Assembly (NCBI GenBank): GCA_016342745.1
Contig: JAEINT010000012.1
Coordinates: 1-64,000, forward strand
Length of the DNA: 64,000 bases
Reading direction: 5' to 3'
Origin: Labilibaculum sp.
Lineage (GTDB): Bacteria > Bacteroidota > Bacteroidia > Bacteroidales > Marinifilaceae
Shown here piece after piece: positions 24,501 to 39,500 of this stretch (position 1 is its first letter; the number at the start of each line of letters is the position of its first letter). The notes beneath the pieces were generated by a model. The model ran no database searches. It had not been told where the DNA came from and saw only the letters and a list, made by a program, of their open reading frames with translations. Made by a program: the position numbers and the translations under genes.

Positions 24501-27500
24501 CTGTTTCTGCAAATAATAAATCTTGATCTTCAAAACCAGTAACACTTTCATTACTTGCTGTTGGGAAATCATTTATGGTAATTGAGATCTCATCAAAATC
24601 ATCTGAACAAGCACCTGTTCCCAATCCTATTGCAGTCATTCTAAGAACAACATTATCAGTTGTTGATGGAGTAAATACTGGATTGATTGCAGTTGGATCA
24701 TCAAATGAACCACCTGTACTTGTCCAAAGTATACTAGCATAATTAACAACTATTGCACCAGTAACAGTATAAGTCTCACCTTCATTAATTGTAGCCGTTT
24801 CGTCACCAGCATTCAGCAATACTCTTGGCCAAATCTTAAGTGTCATTACATCACTATCAGTTCCACTTATGCCAGAAACATCCAATGTTAACTGAACCTC
24901 TCCGTTTGTTCTATCCAAATCACTTGGATTGTAAACTGCATTCAAGATGGTCGCATCAACAAAGTTTCCAGTTCCATTAGTTGTCCAGGCAAAGTCACTC
25001 GCATTATTTTCAGTTGCCGTACTTAGCGTAACATTAGCATCCGAAGAACAAATTTCAAGATCATCACCAGTATAACAATCAATATCATTATCAATTATTG
25101 TTGCTGTTGCCTCATTTGAAGTTCCTATGATAGTTGTAACATCACCAGAAGTAATTCCTGTAAGTGTTATAATAACTGTTTCAGAGTCTTCGAATAAGAC
25201 ATCATCAAGTACACTAATATCAATAGTTCCACTTGTTGAACCTGCCAGAATTGTTATAGTTCCTGTTAAGGATGTAAAGTCACTTCCTTCCGTTGCAGTT
25301 CCACCTATGGTGTAACTGATTATCGTATTAACAGCAGAGGCATTAGTCATTGAAACTGTAAACTCTGCATTATCAACAGCAGGAGTACCTTCCTGAGCTG
25401 TATCATCCGTAGCACTTATTGTTACTTCAGTTGAATCATCATCTCCTAAGTTCATATTTGCAGAACTAGTCGCTGACAAGGTCACTGAATTGTTGGTAGA
25501 ATTCAATGTCACAACAACACTTTCACCTCCAGTTTCAACCAGCACATCATCAATAACATTAACTGATATTGTTGCTTCCGTTGAATTCGCAGGAATTGTT
25601 ACTGTTGTTCCAATTGCTGAATAATCGGTTCCTTCTGTTGCTAGGCCACTTACTGCAAATGTAATTTCTGTATCTACACTTACTGCATTAGTTAGCGTCA
25701 AAGTAAACAAACCATCAGTTCCCGGCTCACTTGCCTGAGTTGTAGCTGCTATGCTTACTTCCGATGCATCTTCATCAGAAATAGTGACAGTTGTTTCATC
25801 TGTAGCTCCTACTGTTACTGCAGTATTGGTTGAAACTAAACTTACAATTACTGTTTCGCCTCCAGTTTCTACTAGATCATCATTAATTACACTTACTGGA
25901 AGTGTGATCGATGTGTTGTTGGCTGGAATGGTAACGGTTGTTCCAAGTGCCGAATAATCAGTTCCTTCTGTTGCTTCCCCGCTTACTGCAAATGTGATTT
26001 CTGTATCTACACTTACTGCATTGCTTAGAGTCAGAGTAAACAAACCATTTGTTCCTGGCTCACTTGCCTGAGTTGTAGCTGCAATACTTACTTCAGATGC
26101 ATCTTCATCTGAAATAGTAACAGTTGCTTCATCTGTAGCTCCTATTGTTACTGCAGTATTGGTTGAAACTAAACTTACAATTACTGTTTCGCCTCCAGTT
26201 TCTACTAGATCATCATTAATTACACTTACTGGAAGTGTGATCGATGTGTTGTTGGCTGGAATGGTAACGGTTGTTCCAAGTGCCGAATAATCAGTTCCTT
26301 CTGTTGCTTCCCCGCTTACTGCAAATGTGATTTCTGTATCTACACTTACTGCATTGCTTAGAGTCAGAGTAAACAAACCATTTGTTCCTGGCTCACTTGC
26401 CTGAGTTGTAGCTGCAATACTTACTTCAGATGCATCTTCATCTGAAATAGTAACAGTTGCTTCATCTGTAGCTCCTATTGTTACTGCAGTATTGGTTGAA
26501 ACTAAACTTACAATTACTGTTTCGCCTCCAGTTTCTACTAGATCATCATTAATTACACTTACTGGAAGTGTGATCGATGTGTTGTTGGCTGGAATGGTAA
26601 CGGTTGTTCCAAGTGCCGAATAATCAGTTCCTTCTGTTGCTTCCCCGCTTACTGCAAATGTGATTTCTGTATCTACACTTACTGCATTGCTTAGAGTCAG
26701 AGTAAACAAACCATTTGTTCCTGGCTCACTTGCCTGAGTTGTAGCTGCAATACTTACTTCAGATGCATCTTCATCTGAAATAGTTACTGTTGCTTCGTCT
26801 GTAGCTCCTATTGTTACTGCAGTATTGGTTGAAACTAAACTTACAATTACTGTTTCTCCTCCAGTTTCTACTAGATCATCATTAATTACACTTACTGGAA
26901 GTGTGATCGATGTGTTGTTGGCTGGAATGGTAACGGTTGTTCCAAGTGCCGAATAATCAGTTCCTTCTGTTGCTTCCCCGCTTACTGCAAATGTGATTTC
27001 TGTATCTACACTTACTGCATTGCTTAGAGTCAGAGTAAACAAACCATTTGTTCCTGGCTCACTTGCCTGAGTTGTAGCTGCAATACTTACTTCAGATGCA
27101 TCTTCATCTGAAATAGTTACTGTTGCTTCGTCTGTAGCTCCTATTGTTACTGCAGTATTGGTTGAAACTAAACTTACAATTACTGTTTCTCCTCCAGTTT
27201 CTACTAGATCATCATTAATAACACTTACTGGAAGTGTGATCGATGTGCTCTTAGCTGGAATTGTTACGGTAGTTCCAATTGCTGTATAATCAGTTCCTTC
27301 TGTTGCGACTCCGCTTACTGCAAATGTAATTTCTGTATCTACACTTACTGCATTGCTTAGCGTCAGAGTAAACAAACCATCTGTTCCTGGCTCACTTGCC
27401 TGAGTTGTAGCTGCTATGCTTACTTCTGATGAATCTTCATCAGAAATAGTGACAGTTGCTTCATCTGTAGCTCCTACTGTTACTGCAGTATTGGTTGAAG

Positions 27501-30500
27501 CTAAGCTTACAATTACTGTTTCGCCTCCAGTTTCTACTAGATCATCATTAATAACACTTACTGGAAGTGTAATCGATGTGCTGTTAGCTGGAATCGTAAG
27601 GGTTGTACCAATTGCTGAATAATCCGTGCCTTCTGTTGCCACACCACTTACTGCAAATGTGATTTCTGTATCTACACTTACTGCATTGCTTAGAGTCAAA
27701 GTAAACAAACCATCAGTTCCTGGCTCACTTGCTTGAGTCGTTGCTGCTATGCTTACTTCTGATAAATCTTCATCAGAAATAGTGACAGTTGCTTCATCTG
27801 TAGCTCCTACTGTTATAGCTGTATTGGTCGAAACTAAACTTACAATTACTGTTTCTCCTCCAGTTTCTACTAGATCATCATTAATAACACTTACTGGAAG
27901 TGTAATCGATGTGCTGTTAGCTGGAATCGTAAGGGTTGTACCAATTGCTGAATAATCCGTGCCTTCTGTTGCCACACCACTTACTGCAAATGTGATTTCT
28001 GTATCTACACTTACTGCATTGCTTAGAGTCAAAGTAAACAAACCATCAGTTCCTGGCTCACTTGCCTGAGTTGTAGCTGCAATACTTACTTCAGATGCAT
28101 CTTCATCTGAAATAGTAACAGTTGCTTCATCTGTAGCTCCTATTGTTACTGCAGTATTGGTTGAAACTAAACTTACAATTACTGTTTCGCCTCCAGTTTC
28201 TACTAGATCATCATTAATTACACTTACTGGAAGTGTGATCGATGTGTTGTTGGCTGGAATGGTAACGGTTGTTCCAAGTGCCGAATAATCAGTTCCTTCT
28301 GTTGCTTCCCCGCTTACTGCAAATGTGATTTCTGTATCTACACTTACTGCATTGCTTAGAGTCAGAGTAAACAAACCATTTGTTCCTGGCTCACTTGCCT
28401 GAGTTGTAGCTGCAATACTTACTTCAGATGCATCTTCATCTGAAATAGTTACTGTTGCTTCGTCTGTAGCTCCTATTGTTACTGCAGTATTGGTTGAAAC
28501 TAAACTTACAATTACTGTTTCGCCTCCAGTTTCTACTAGATCATCATTAATTACACTTACTGGAAGTGTGATCGATGTGTTGTTGGCTGGAATGGTAACG
28601 GTTGTTCCAAGTGCCGAATAATCAGTTCCTTCTGTTGCTTCCCCGCTTACTGCAAATGTGATTTCTGTATCTACACTTACTGCATTGCTTAGAGTCAGAG
28701 TAAACAAACCATTTGTTCCTGGCTCACTTGCCTGAGTTGTAGCTGCAATACTTACTTCAGATGCATCTTCATCTGAAATAGTTACTGTTGCTTCGTCTGT
28801 AGCTCCTATTGTTACTGCAGTATTGGTTGAAACTAAACTTACAATTACTGTTTCTCCTCCAGTTTCTACTAGATCATCATTAATAACACTTACTGGAAGT
28901 GTGATCGATGTGCTGTTAGCTGGAATGGTAACTGTTGTTCCAAGTGCCGAATAATCGGTTCCTTCTGTTGCTTCCCCGCTTACTGAAAATGTGATTTCTG
29001 TATCTACACTTACTGCATTGCTTAGTGTTAAAGTAAACAGACCATCAGTTCCCGGCTCACTTGCTTGAGTTGTAGCTGCAATACTTACTTCTGATGCATC
29101 TTCATCTGAAATAGTTACCGTTGCTTCGTCTGCCGCAGCGATTGTTACAGCTGTATTAGTTGAACTTAGGCTTACTATTACAGTCTCGCCTCCTGTTTCT
29201 ACGATATCATCATCAGTAACAATTACTGGAAGTGTGATCGATGTGCTGTTAGCTGGAATGGTAATTGTTGTTCCAAGTGCCGAATAATCGGTTCCCTCTG
29301 TTGCTACACCACTTACTGCAAATGTAATTTCTGTATCTACACTTACTGCATTAGTTAAGGTCAACGTAAACAGACCATCAGTTCCCGGCTCACTTGCCTG
29401 AGTCGTAGCGGCAATACTTACTTCTGATGCATCTTCATCTGAAATAGTTACCGTTGCTTCGTCTGCCGCAGCGACTGATACAGCTGTATTGGTTGAACTT
29501 AAAGTGATAATTACTGTTTCTCCTCCAGTTTCTACGATATCATCATCAGTAACAATTACTGGAAGTGTGATCGATGTACTGTTAGCTGGAATCGTAACTG
29601 TTGTTCCAAGTGCCGCATAATCGGTTCCCTCTGTTGCTAAACCGCTTACTGCAAATGTGATTTCTGTATCTACACTTACTGCATTAGTTAAGGTCAACGT
29701 AAACAGACCATCAGTTCCTGGCTCACTTGCCTGAGTTGTAGCTGCAATACTTACTTCTGATGCATCTTCATCTGAAATAGTTACCGTTGCTTCGTCTGCC
29801 GCAGCGACTGTTACAGCTGTATTGGTCGAAACTAAAGTGATAATTACTGTTTCCCCTCCAGTTTCTACGATATCATCATCAGTAACAATTACTGGAAGTG
29901 TGATCGATGTGCTGTTAGCTGGAATGGTAACTGTTGTTCCAAGTGCCGAATAATCGGTTCCTTCTGTTGCTTCCCCGCTTACTGAAAATGTGATTTCTGT
30001 ATCTACACTTACTGCATTGCTTAGTGTTAAAGTAAACAGACCATCAGTTCCCGGCTCACTTGCTTGAGTTGTAGCTGCAATACTTACTTCTGATGCATCT
30101 TCATCTGAAATAGTTACCGTTGCTTCGTCTGCCGCAGCGATTGTTACAGCTGTATTAGTTGAACTTAGGCTTACTATTACAGTCTCGCCTCCTGTTTCTA
30201 CGATATCATCATCAGTAACAATTACTGGAAGTGTGATCGATGTGCTGTTAGCTGGAATGGTAATTGTTGTTCCAAGTGCCGAATAATCGGTTCCCTCTGT
30301 TGCTACGCCACTTACTGCAAATGTGATTTCTGTATCTACACTTACTGCATTGCTTAATGTCAACGTAAACAAACCATCAGTTCCTGGCTCACTTGCCTGA
30401 GTCGTGGCAGTAATACTTACTTCCGATGAATCTTCATCTGAAATAGTTACTATTGCTTCGTCTGCTGTAGCAATTGTTACTGCTGTATTGGTTGTAGCTA

Positions 30501-33500
30501 AAGTGACAATTACAGTTTCTCCTCCAGTTTCAACTAAATTATCATTAATAACACTTACTGGAAGTGTGATCGATGTGCTGTTAGCTGGAATCGTTACGGT
30601 TGTTCCTATTGCAGAATAATCAGTTCCTTCTGTTGCCATGCCACTTACTGCAAATGTGATTTCTGTATCTACACTTACCGCATTGCTTAGTGTTAAAGTA
30701 AACAAACCATCAGTTCCTGGTTCACTTGCCTGAGTCGTAGCTGCAATACTTACTTCTGATGTATCTTCATCAGAAATAGTGACAGTTGCTGAATTACCAG
30801 CTCCTACTGTAACCGCAGTATTGGTTGAAGCTAAAGTGACAATGACTGTTTCTCCTCCAGTTTCTACCAAATCATCATTGATAACACTTACTGGAAGTGT
30901 AATCGTTGTGCTGTTAGCTGGAATCGTAACGGTAGTGCCAATTGCTGAATAATCAGTGCCTTCTGTTGCGACGCCACTTACTGCAAATGTGATTTCTGTA
31001 TCTACACTTACTGCATTGCTTAATGTCAACGTAAACAAACCATCAGTTCCTGGCTCACTTGCCTGAGTCGTGGCAGTAATACTTACTTCCGATGAATCTT
31101 CATCTGAAATAGTTACTATTGCTTCGTCTGCTGTAGCAATTGTTACTGCTGTATTGGTTGTAGCTAAAGTGACAATTACAGTTTCTCCTCCAGTTTCAAC
31201 TAAATTATCATTAATAACACTTACTGGAAGTGTGATCGATGTGCTGTTAGCTGGAATCGTAACGGTAGTTCCAATTGCTGAATAATCCGTGCCTTCAGTT
31301 GCTACTCCGCTTACTGCAAATGTGATTTCTGTATCTACATCTACAGGATTTGATAGAGTGAAAGTAAACAAACCATCCGTACCCGGCTCACTTGCTTGAG
31401 TCGTGGCAGCAACACTAACCTCTGAACTATCATCATCATTAATGATTCCTGTAGCATTACCATCATCAATTGTTATCTGTTGTTCATTTTTATCGCTTAT
31501 CGTAATGTTTGCAGTAAAACTTTCCGCAGACTCTACAGTTTGATCACCAATCACAACAACTGGAATGTTCACACTTGTTGAACCTGCAGTAATTGTATAA
31601 AGTTGATTCGTCTGAGCCGTAAAATCTGTTCCATCAGCACTTCCATTGGTTGTTGTAAAGCTGATCACAACATCTTCTTGTGCTACTCCATTCATGGTAG
31701 CTACAAAGTTGTGAGAAGTATCTGCGTCAGTTTCACTTACGGTAATATCTGCAATACTGATTGTATAAGCATCATCATCATTAATGGTTGCTGTAGCACC
31801 GCCGGTTCCAATTGTTACTTGCTGTGAGTTAGCTTCATTAATAGTGATTGCTGCTGTGAAAATTTCCTGAGCTTCTGCGATATCATCTCCCAATACCATT
31901 ACTGGAATGTTCACACTTGTTGAACCTGCAGTAATTGTATAAAGTTGATTCGTCTGAGCCGTGAAATCTGTTCCATCAGCACTTCCATTGGTTGTTGTAA
32001 AGCTGATCACAACATCTTCTTGTGCTACTCCATTCATGGTAGCTACAAAGTTGTGATTTGCATCTGCATCAGTTTCACTTACTGTAATATCAGCAATACT
32101 GATTGTATAAGAGTCGTTATCAGTAATCGTTCCAACACCTTGTGCCTTGGAAATAGATACTCCCAATTGTCCATTAACAATTAGGTTCGTTAAGTTGATA
32201 TTATACTCTTCTTCTGGTTCTGCAATTGCATTTTCAATTATATCAACTACGATCGTTTGAGCAGTGCTATTTGCATCACCAAAAGTAAATGTAGTTGTTG
32301 ATATAGCTGTATAGTCAGAAGGCTCAACTGCTGTTGAATTCGCCGTAGCAAAATCTACAGTATACGCATTCTGAACCGTACCTGTTTGTGTAACAGTAAA
32401 TGTTGCGGTACCAGCTGATTCGTTCACACTAATATCATCAATTGCCAATGTAGCAACATCATTATCTGTTATTGTTGCAGTAGCATCAGCACTTGCGCCA
32501 GCACCTGTTAAAATAACATCTTGACTGTTATTGATTAAGTTGCTTAAGCGTCCGATTATTGTTTCTGAAGGCTCTACTACACCATCATCTGTTAATGAAA
32601 CCGTTACCGTTTGACTAATATCATTAGTCGCTCCAAAATTCAACGTAGTTGAGCCAACAGCAGTATAATCTGATCCTGCAATTGCAGTACCATCGGCTGT
32701 TTCAAAATCAACTAAAATTGCATTTTGAACAGAACGATTTAAAGCAATCGTGAAATCAGCTGTTCCGGCAGCTTCATTTACTGTAAACCCAGTGATGGAT
32801 ACAATTGCTGCATCATTATCATTGATAGTTCCAGTAGCAGTATCAGTACCAAGAGCAATTTGCTGACCATTTTTATTGACAATCGCAATCTTACCTGTAA
32901 ACGCTTCTTGTGGTTCATTTACTAAATCACCAATCACAACCACTGGAATGTTAACACTTAAATCTCCTGGAAGAATTGTGTATTCAACCACCGATTGCGC
33001 AGTAAAATCGCTACCAGCAATTGCTGTACCTTCAGTTGTTGTAAAACTAATCACAACAGGATACTGAGCCTCGATATCCATGCTAGCAACAAAATTATAC
33101 GATACATTAGCATCTGCTTCTGAATTCGTAAATCCGGCAAGGTTAATTGCTGTCACCTCATCATCATCAGTAATTGTACCCAATCCCTGTGAATCACCTC
33201 CAGTAAATGAAGAGCTTCCTGTACAAACAATATTACTCAAATCAATATCATATGTTTCTGTTGATTCTGCAATAGCGTTATCAATAATTGGAATCGTGAT
33301 CGTTTCTGTTGCTCCATTCAAAGATCCAGCAGCAAAAGTCACTGTATTTGTAACAGTAGTATAATCACTTGGTGCGTGAGCTGTTCCATCATTTGTTGTA
33401 AAATCAACTGTTAATGCATCCTGAATATTACCGGTTAATGTTACGGTAAATACAGCACCACCAGCACCTACATTTTCTGCAACCTCAACATCATTTATTG

Positions 33501-36500
33501 CAATGCTTGCCGCCTCATTATCGGTAATCGTTCCAACCGCAGTTCCATCTGAAATTGTAGCTAAACCACCAGTAATACCACTTAAAGTTACACTATATGT
33601 TTCTGTTGGTTCAACTATGTTATCATCAGTTATAGCAACAGTGAAAGACTTAGTCGTTCCACTTACCGAACCTGCAGGGAAAGTTAATGTTCCTGAAGAT
33701 TCTGTATAATCAAAACCATCTAGAGCACTTGCATTATCACTAGTCGTATAATTTACAGAAAACTCATCCTGAATATTTCCAGTTAAAGTTACTGTAAACA
33801 CTGCTTCTCCAGCTGCTACATTTTCTGCAACACTAACATCCGCAATAGCAATGCTCGCTGCGTCATTATCATTAATTGTGTAAACAGCATTTGCATCTGC
33901 AATGGTTACCTGTTGACTATTATCAGTCGTTAAAGAAATTGCTCCATTAAATACTTCTTGTGGTTCTAAAATTGCATCACCTAAAACATTAATAGGAATA
34001 TTAACTGATTTACTACCTGCTGGAATTGTAACAACAGTATTTACTTGTCCAGTATAATCTGAAGTAGTTATTGCTGTTCCATCTGAAGTGTTAAATTCTA
34101 ATACAACATCCTTTTCAGCTGCAATATTTGTACTAACAACATAATTTACTGATTGCGTTCCATTTGTTTCTGCAACTACTTTATCAATTAACGAAACTTC
34201 CATTTCATCATTATCATTGATCGTACTTGTTGCACTTGCAGTAGTTATTACTACTTGCTGCCCATTTATACCACTCAATGAAATTGTTCCATCAAATTTT
34301 TCTTGAGGTTCTGCAATGATATCTCCTAATATTGTTGTTGGAATATTAGTATTATCTGTCGAACCAGAAATCAATGTAACCGCCGTGTTTGTTTGAGCAG
34401 TAAAATCGCTTGCATTCTTCGCTGAATCTTCTGTTGTTGAGAACAACAAACCAATTGGCGATTGTGAAGCAATATCTCTACTCACATAGAAATTTTGAAC
34501 CTGAGAACCATCTGTTTCAGTAACGGTAAATCCATTTAAAACTAGATTTACAATATCATTATCTGTAATTGTACCTGTTCCGAGAGCATCCGAAATTCCA
34601 ACTCCTGTTTGGCTATAGGTATTTAGATCTGTAAGGTTAATTGAATATGTTTCTGTTGCTTCCGCAATATTATTCTCAATAATATCAACAGTAAAAGTCT
34701 GCACGTTACTATTCAAGCCACCAAATGTTAATTCAGTTGCTGCAATAGCAGTATAATCACTTATTGACTCTGCCGTAGCATCTGCTGTTGAATAATTTAA
34801 TGTAAAATCATTTTGAACAGTACCAGTTAATGTTACCGTAAATGTTGCCGTCCCTGCTGATTCTGCAACACTCACATCATCGATCTTAATGCTTGCAAGA
34901 TCAGTATCAGTAATTGTTCCTATTGCCTGTGTAGAAGCACCTCCACCAAAGAAAGTTACTGCTTGATTTTTTGCATCTATCTTATTGCTAATTGTTCCGT
35001 ACAAATATTCTGTTGGCTCAACTACATCACCATTAAGAATAGTCACAGTTACAGTCTGTGTTAAGGCATTAGCACCTCCAAAATTAAGAGCAGTACCTCC
35101 TGTTTTTGTAACAGCCGTATAATCCGATCCTGTTAATGCTGTATTATCAGATGTTGCAAAATCGATCGTAAATACATCCTGAACAGCTTTGCTCATCGTA
35201 ATCGTGAAGTCTGCTGTTCCTGCAGATTCATTCACTGTAAATCCTGCTATTGAAATTACAGCAGCATCGTCATTAGTAATTGTTCCTGTACCAACGCCTT
35301 CTGTTGCAGAAATGCTAATTGAGGAATCAACATTACCATCAACTAAAGCATTACTTAAGTTGATTAAGAAGCTTTCATCCAATTCAATAACTTCATCCCC
35401 ATTAATATCGATACTTATTGTTTGTACTTCACCAGAAGTACCAACGAATGTAAGCGTACCTGATTTTGCATCATAATCGCTGTTTGCTATAGTTGCAGTA
35501 TTATCTGCTGTTGCATAATCAACCGTTACACCTAATTCAACAGGATTACTTAAAGTAACATCAAACACCAATTGTTTCACTCCTGAGTCTCCTTCAGAAA
35601 TAGTAGGATCCGAAATTGTTAACTCTGAAGTATCATCATTTTCAATTGTTCCAGTACCAATCTTATTTGCATTATCGATGGTAACATTTCGACCAGGAGC
35701 GATAACTGAACTCAATACCAATTCAAATGTTTCGTCAGGTTCAAGAGCAACATCACCATTAACAAGTAATGTCAATGTTTTAGTTTCATTTAACTGATCT
35801 CCATCAAATGTCAGTAATCCACCTATTGCTGCATAATCAGAAGGTGATTTAGCCGTTCCATTTTGAGTATAATAAGAAACTTGGTATGAACCTACTACTT
35901 CTGCTCCACTATGTGTTACCGTAAAAACAAAGTTGGTAGTTCCGGAATTTGTTTCAAATGCAGATACATCATCAATAGAAAGAGTTGCCGCATCGTTATC
36001 TGCATTAGTAACCGATACATTATCTGGATCATTTACTTTTGCAAGATCTTTATAAATAGGATCGGTTGTATTCGTTCTATCAGTAGTTAAATTAATAGAA
36101 TAAGTTATATCACCATCTACTAGAATATCTTCAACACTTGTTACTGTTACTGTTTGTGCTATATTCCAATTTGTATGATCAAAAGTTAAACTTGCCTTAT
36201 CAATTGTTCCTTCGCTAGTATCACCACTTGCCAAATCAACAATTACATTGTAATCAGTTGCATCAGTAGCTGGTTTACTTGTTAGTACAACTGTAAAAGT
36301 AGCTGTACTTGTAGCAGTTTCACTTGTAGATAATGTGAGAGGTGTTACAACAAAGCCTGCTGTATCATCATCAACATTATTCAAACTTACATCATCAACT
36401 ACCAAATTACTATACTTTGGATCGGTTGAAGAAGTATTTTCAGTAATGATCGAATAATCAATGTTTCCATCATCAATATCATCATCTACTCCATTGATGG

Positions 36501-39500
36501 TTACCATTTGAGCTGTATCCCAATCTGCAGGAGTAAAAGTTAAAGTTGTAGATCCTGATATGCTTCCTTCCGTTGTATCATTACTTGAAAGATCTATTGT
36601 TACATTTTGCGTTGGTTCTGTATTCAAAACAACATCAAATGAACCAGTACTAGCATCTTCACCAGTAATCGCATCGTTTACAGTTACTGTAACTCCAGCA
36701 GTATCATTATCCTGATTAACCGCATCAACAAGAGTCCCAACAGCATCTTCGAATCCAGAATTATCATCTGTTAACCCTTTGTTTACTGTCAAGTTAATGT
36801 CATAATCGATATCTCCATCGTCAACATCATCATTAACTCCAGTTACTGTTACCGTTTGAGCTACGCTCCAGTTTCCAGCATTGAAAGTTAATTGAGCCTT
36901 ATCAACAGATCCTTCACCTAAATCATCACTTACAACATCAAGAACAACAGTTCCTGTTGGCGCTGATTTCAATTTAACTGTAAACGAATCAAAATCTAAA
37001 TCCTCGGTTGTTACAACATTTGCTTTGCTAAGAACTATTGCTCCGCTACCTGCATTAACTGTAATTGTAAATGCACATGTTTCAGTATTACCCGCAGCAT
37101 CAGAAATTGTATAAGTTACTGTAGTAGTACCAATGTTGTATGAGTTATTATTAAGTGGATTCGTAGTTCCGCTTACTGGACTTAGATCTGAACCAGTTCC
37201 TGTTGTTGCACCTGTCATTACCCAATCGAATTGAGTAACGGCACAATTATCAGTATATGTAGAAGCAGGAATATCAGTAATTAAAACGTCGGTATTTCCA
37301 TCTACGCTTACTAATTTTGAAATATTCGAAGGGCAAGAGGCAAATACAGGCTTTTGATCATCAGTTACTACAACATTAAATATTACATCATTCCTTGTAT
37401 TTCCTGAAGCATCTAATGTTGTCCAAGTAACTGTAGTTGTTCCTTTTTCAAAAATCTGACCATCAAGTGTAGTATTTGAACCTGTTAGAGTTGATGGAGC
37501 TGAAACAGTATAAGTTATTGTAGGTGACGAATCGCAGTTATCTGTAGGATTCCAATCTGATCCACTATGTGTATAGGTACAAATCGCATCATCAACCACG
37601 ACATTTCTATCGGATAAATCATCTAAAGTTGGAGCCTGGTCATCTTTAATGGTAAGTGCAGAAGAACAAGTCGTTGAATTACCAGCAGCATCTGTTACTT
37701 TTAAATAAACAGTTTGAGGAGATGGATCACCGCATGTGTACGCTACAAACGGAACATATCCAGACAATTCCAATTTTGAAATTTCCAATGTAATAGAACA
37801 GTTATCACTTGAACCATCATCAATTTGTGATGCTGAAACAGCAACATTTCCTTGTCGATTAAGCGTTACTGTAATGTCTTTACATTCAGCAACAGGATCA
37901 ATAACATCTTGAACTGTTACCGTAGCACTACATGTTGAAGTGTTACCATTATTATCGGAAACTGTTAAAGTAACAGTATTTGCACCTAAATCATCGCAAT
38001 CAAAACTTGTAATATCAAGAGATAAACTTGCAATACCACAAGCATCTGAAGATCCATTATCTACATCTCCAGTTGTTATACTTGCATTACCTGTAGCATC
38101 CAATTGAATTGTTACATCCTGGCACAGAGCAACAGGATCAACATTATCTTGAACCGTTACAGTTGAAGTACAAGTAGATACATTTGCATTGTTATCGGTA
38201 ACTGTTAAAGTAACCGTATTTGCACCAATATTGGCACAATTGAAGCTCGAAACATCAATAGTTCTTGATGCGATTCCACAAGCGTCATTTGATCCATTAT
38301 CAATATCATCTGCAACTATTGTAGCATTACCTGATGCATCAAGTTGAACAGTAATGTCTTTGCAAATTGCATTAGGATCAATATTATCTTGGACAGTAAC
38401 TTGAGCAACACAATCATCTGTATTTCCAAATGCATCTGTTACCGTTAAGGTAACTGGAACGGAAGAACCTATATCTGTACAATCAAAAGAATTTGGCACA
38501 ACTATTTTACTTGTTATTCCACAATTATCTGTAGATAAATTATCAATATCATCACCCGTGATAGTGGCATTTCCACTAGCATCTAACTGAACGGTAATAT
38601 TTTGACAATTTGCAACTGGTGCAATATTGTCTTCAACAGTTACTGTTGATGTACAAGTTTCTACATTACCGCTTTCATCTGTTACTGTTAAAGTTACCGT
38701 TTGGTCCCCTAAATCAGAACATGTAAAATCTGTTATATCTAAAGATAAGTTTGGAGATGCATCACATGCATCATTTGAACCATTATCTACTTGAGCTGCT
38801 GTTAAACTTGCATTTCCTGCGGCATCTAATTGAATGGTAACATCCTGACAAATTGCATTCGGTTTTTGAGCATCACTTACTGTAACCTCAAAAGAACATT
38901 GTTCGAAATTTAAATCATCATCAACAGCTATCCAAATTACTGTTGTAACCCCTTTATTAAACACTTGCCCATTAAGACTTGTTTGAGGAGTTGTCTCAAC
39001 TGTAGCTCCACTTAATTTATACGTCAAGAAAATATCAGAATCACAAGCATCTGTTGATGTTGCATTCCAAGTATCATCTGTATGAGTGTAAGTACAAACA
39101 TCTGTATCGGTATTTACTGATTGATCTCCAATACAAGAAACAACTGGATTTACATTATCTTCTACAGTAACAGTTGCACTGCATGTTGCTGTATTTCCAT
39201 TGTTATCGGTTACCGTTAAAACAACTGTATTCTCACCTTTATTGCTACAATCAAAACTTGTTTTATCTAAACTCATACTAGCGATACCACATGCATCACT
39301 TGAACCATTATCTACTTGATTTGCTGCAATTGCTACCAATCCATCAGAATCTAACTGAACAATAATATCCTGACAAATCGCTATTGGATTTGTGTTATCA
39401 ACAACCGTTATTGTGGTTTCACATTCATCAAAATTTCCTTGAGGATCAGTAACTCTCAGTGTTACTGCATTTGAACCTATATTAGTACAGTCAAATACAC

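Noticed and set aside
25432-31425. Possible CRISPR or satellite array
   Set aside because: The period of 333 bp is a whole number of codons and every unit encodes a Calx-beta-like domain in one continuous frame, so it is a protein-domain array.
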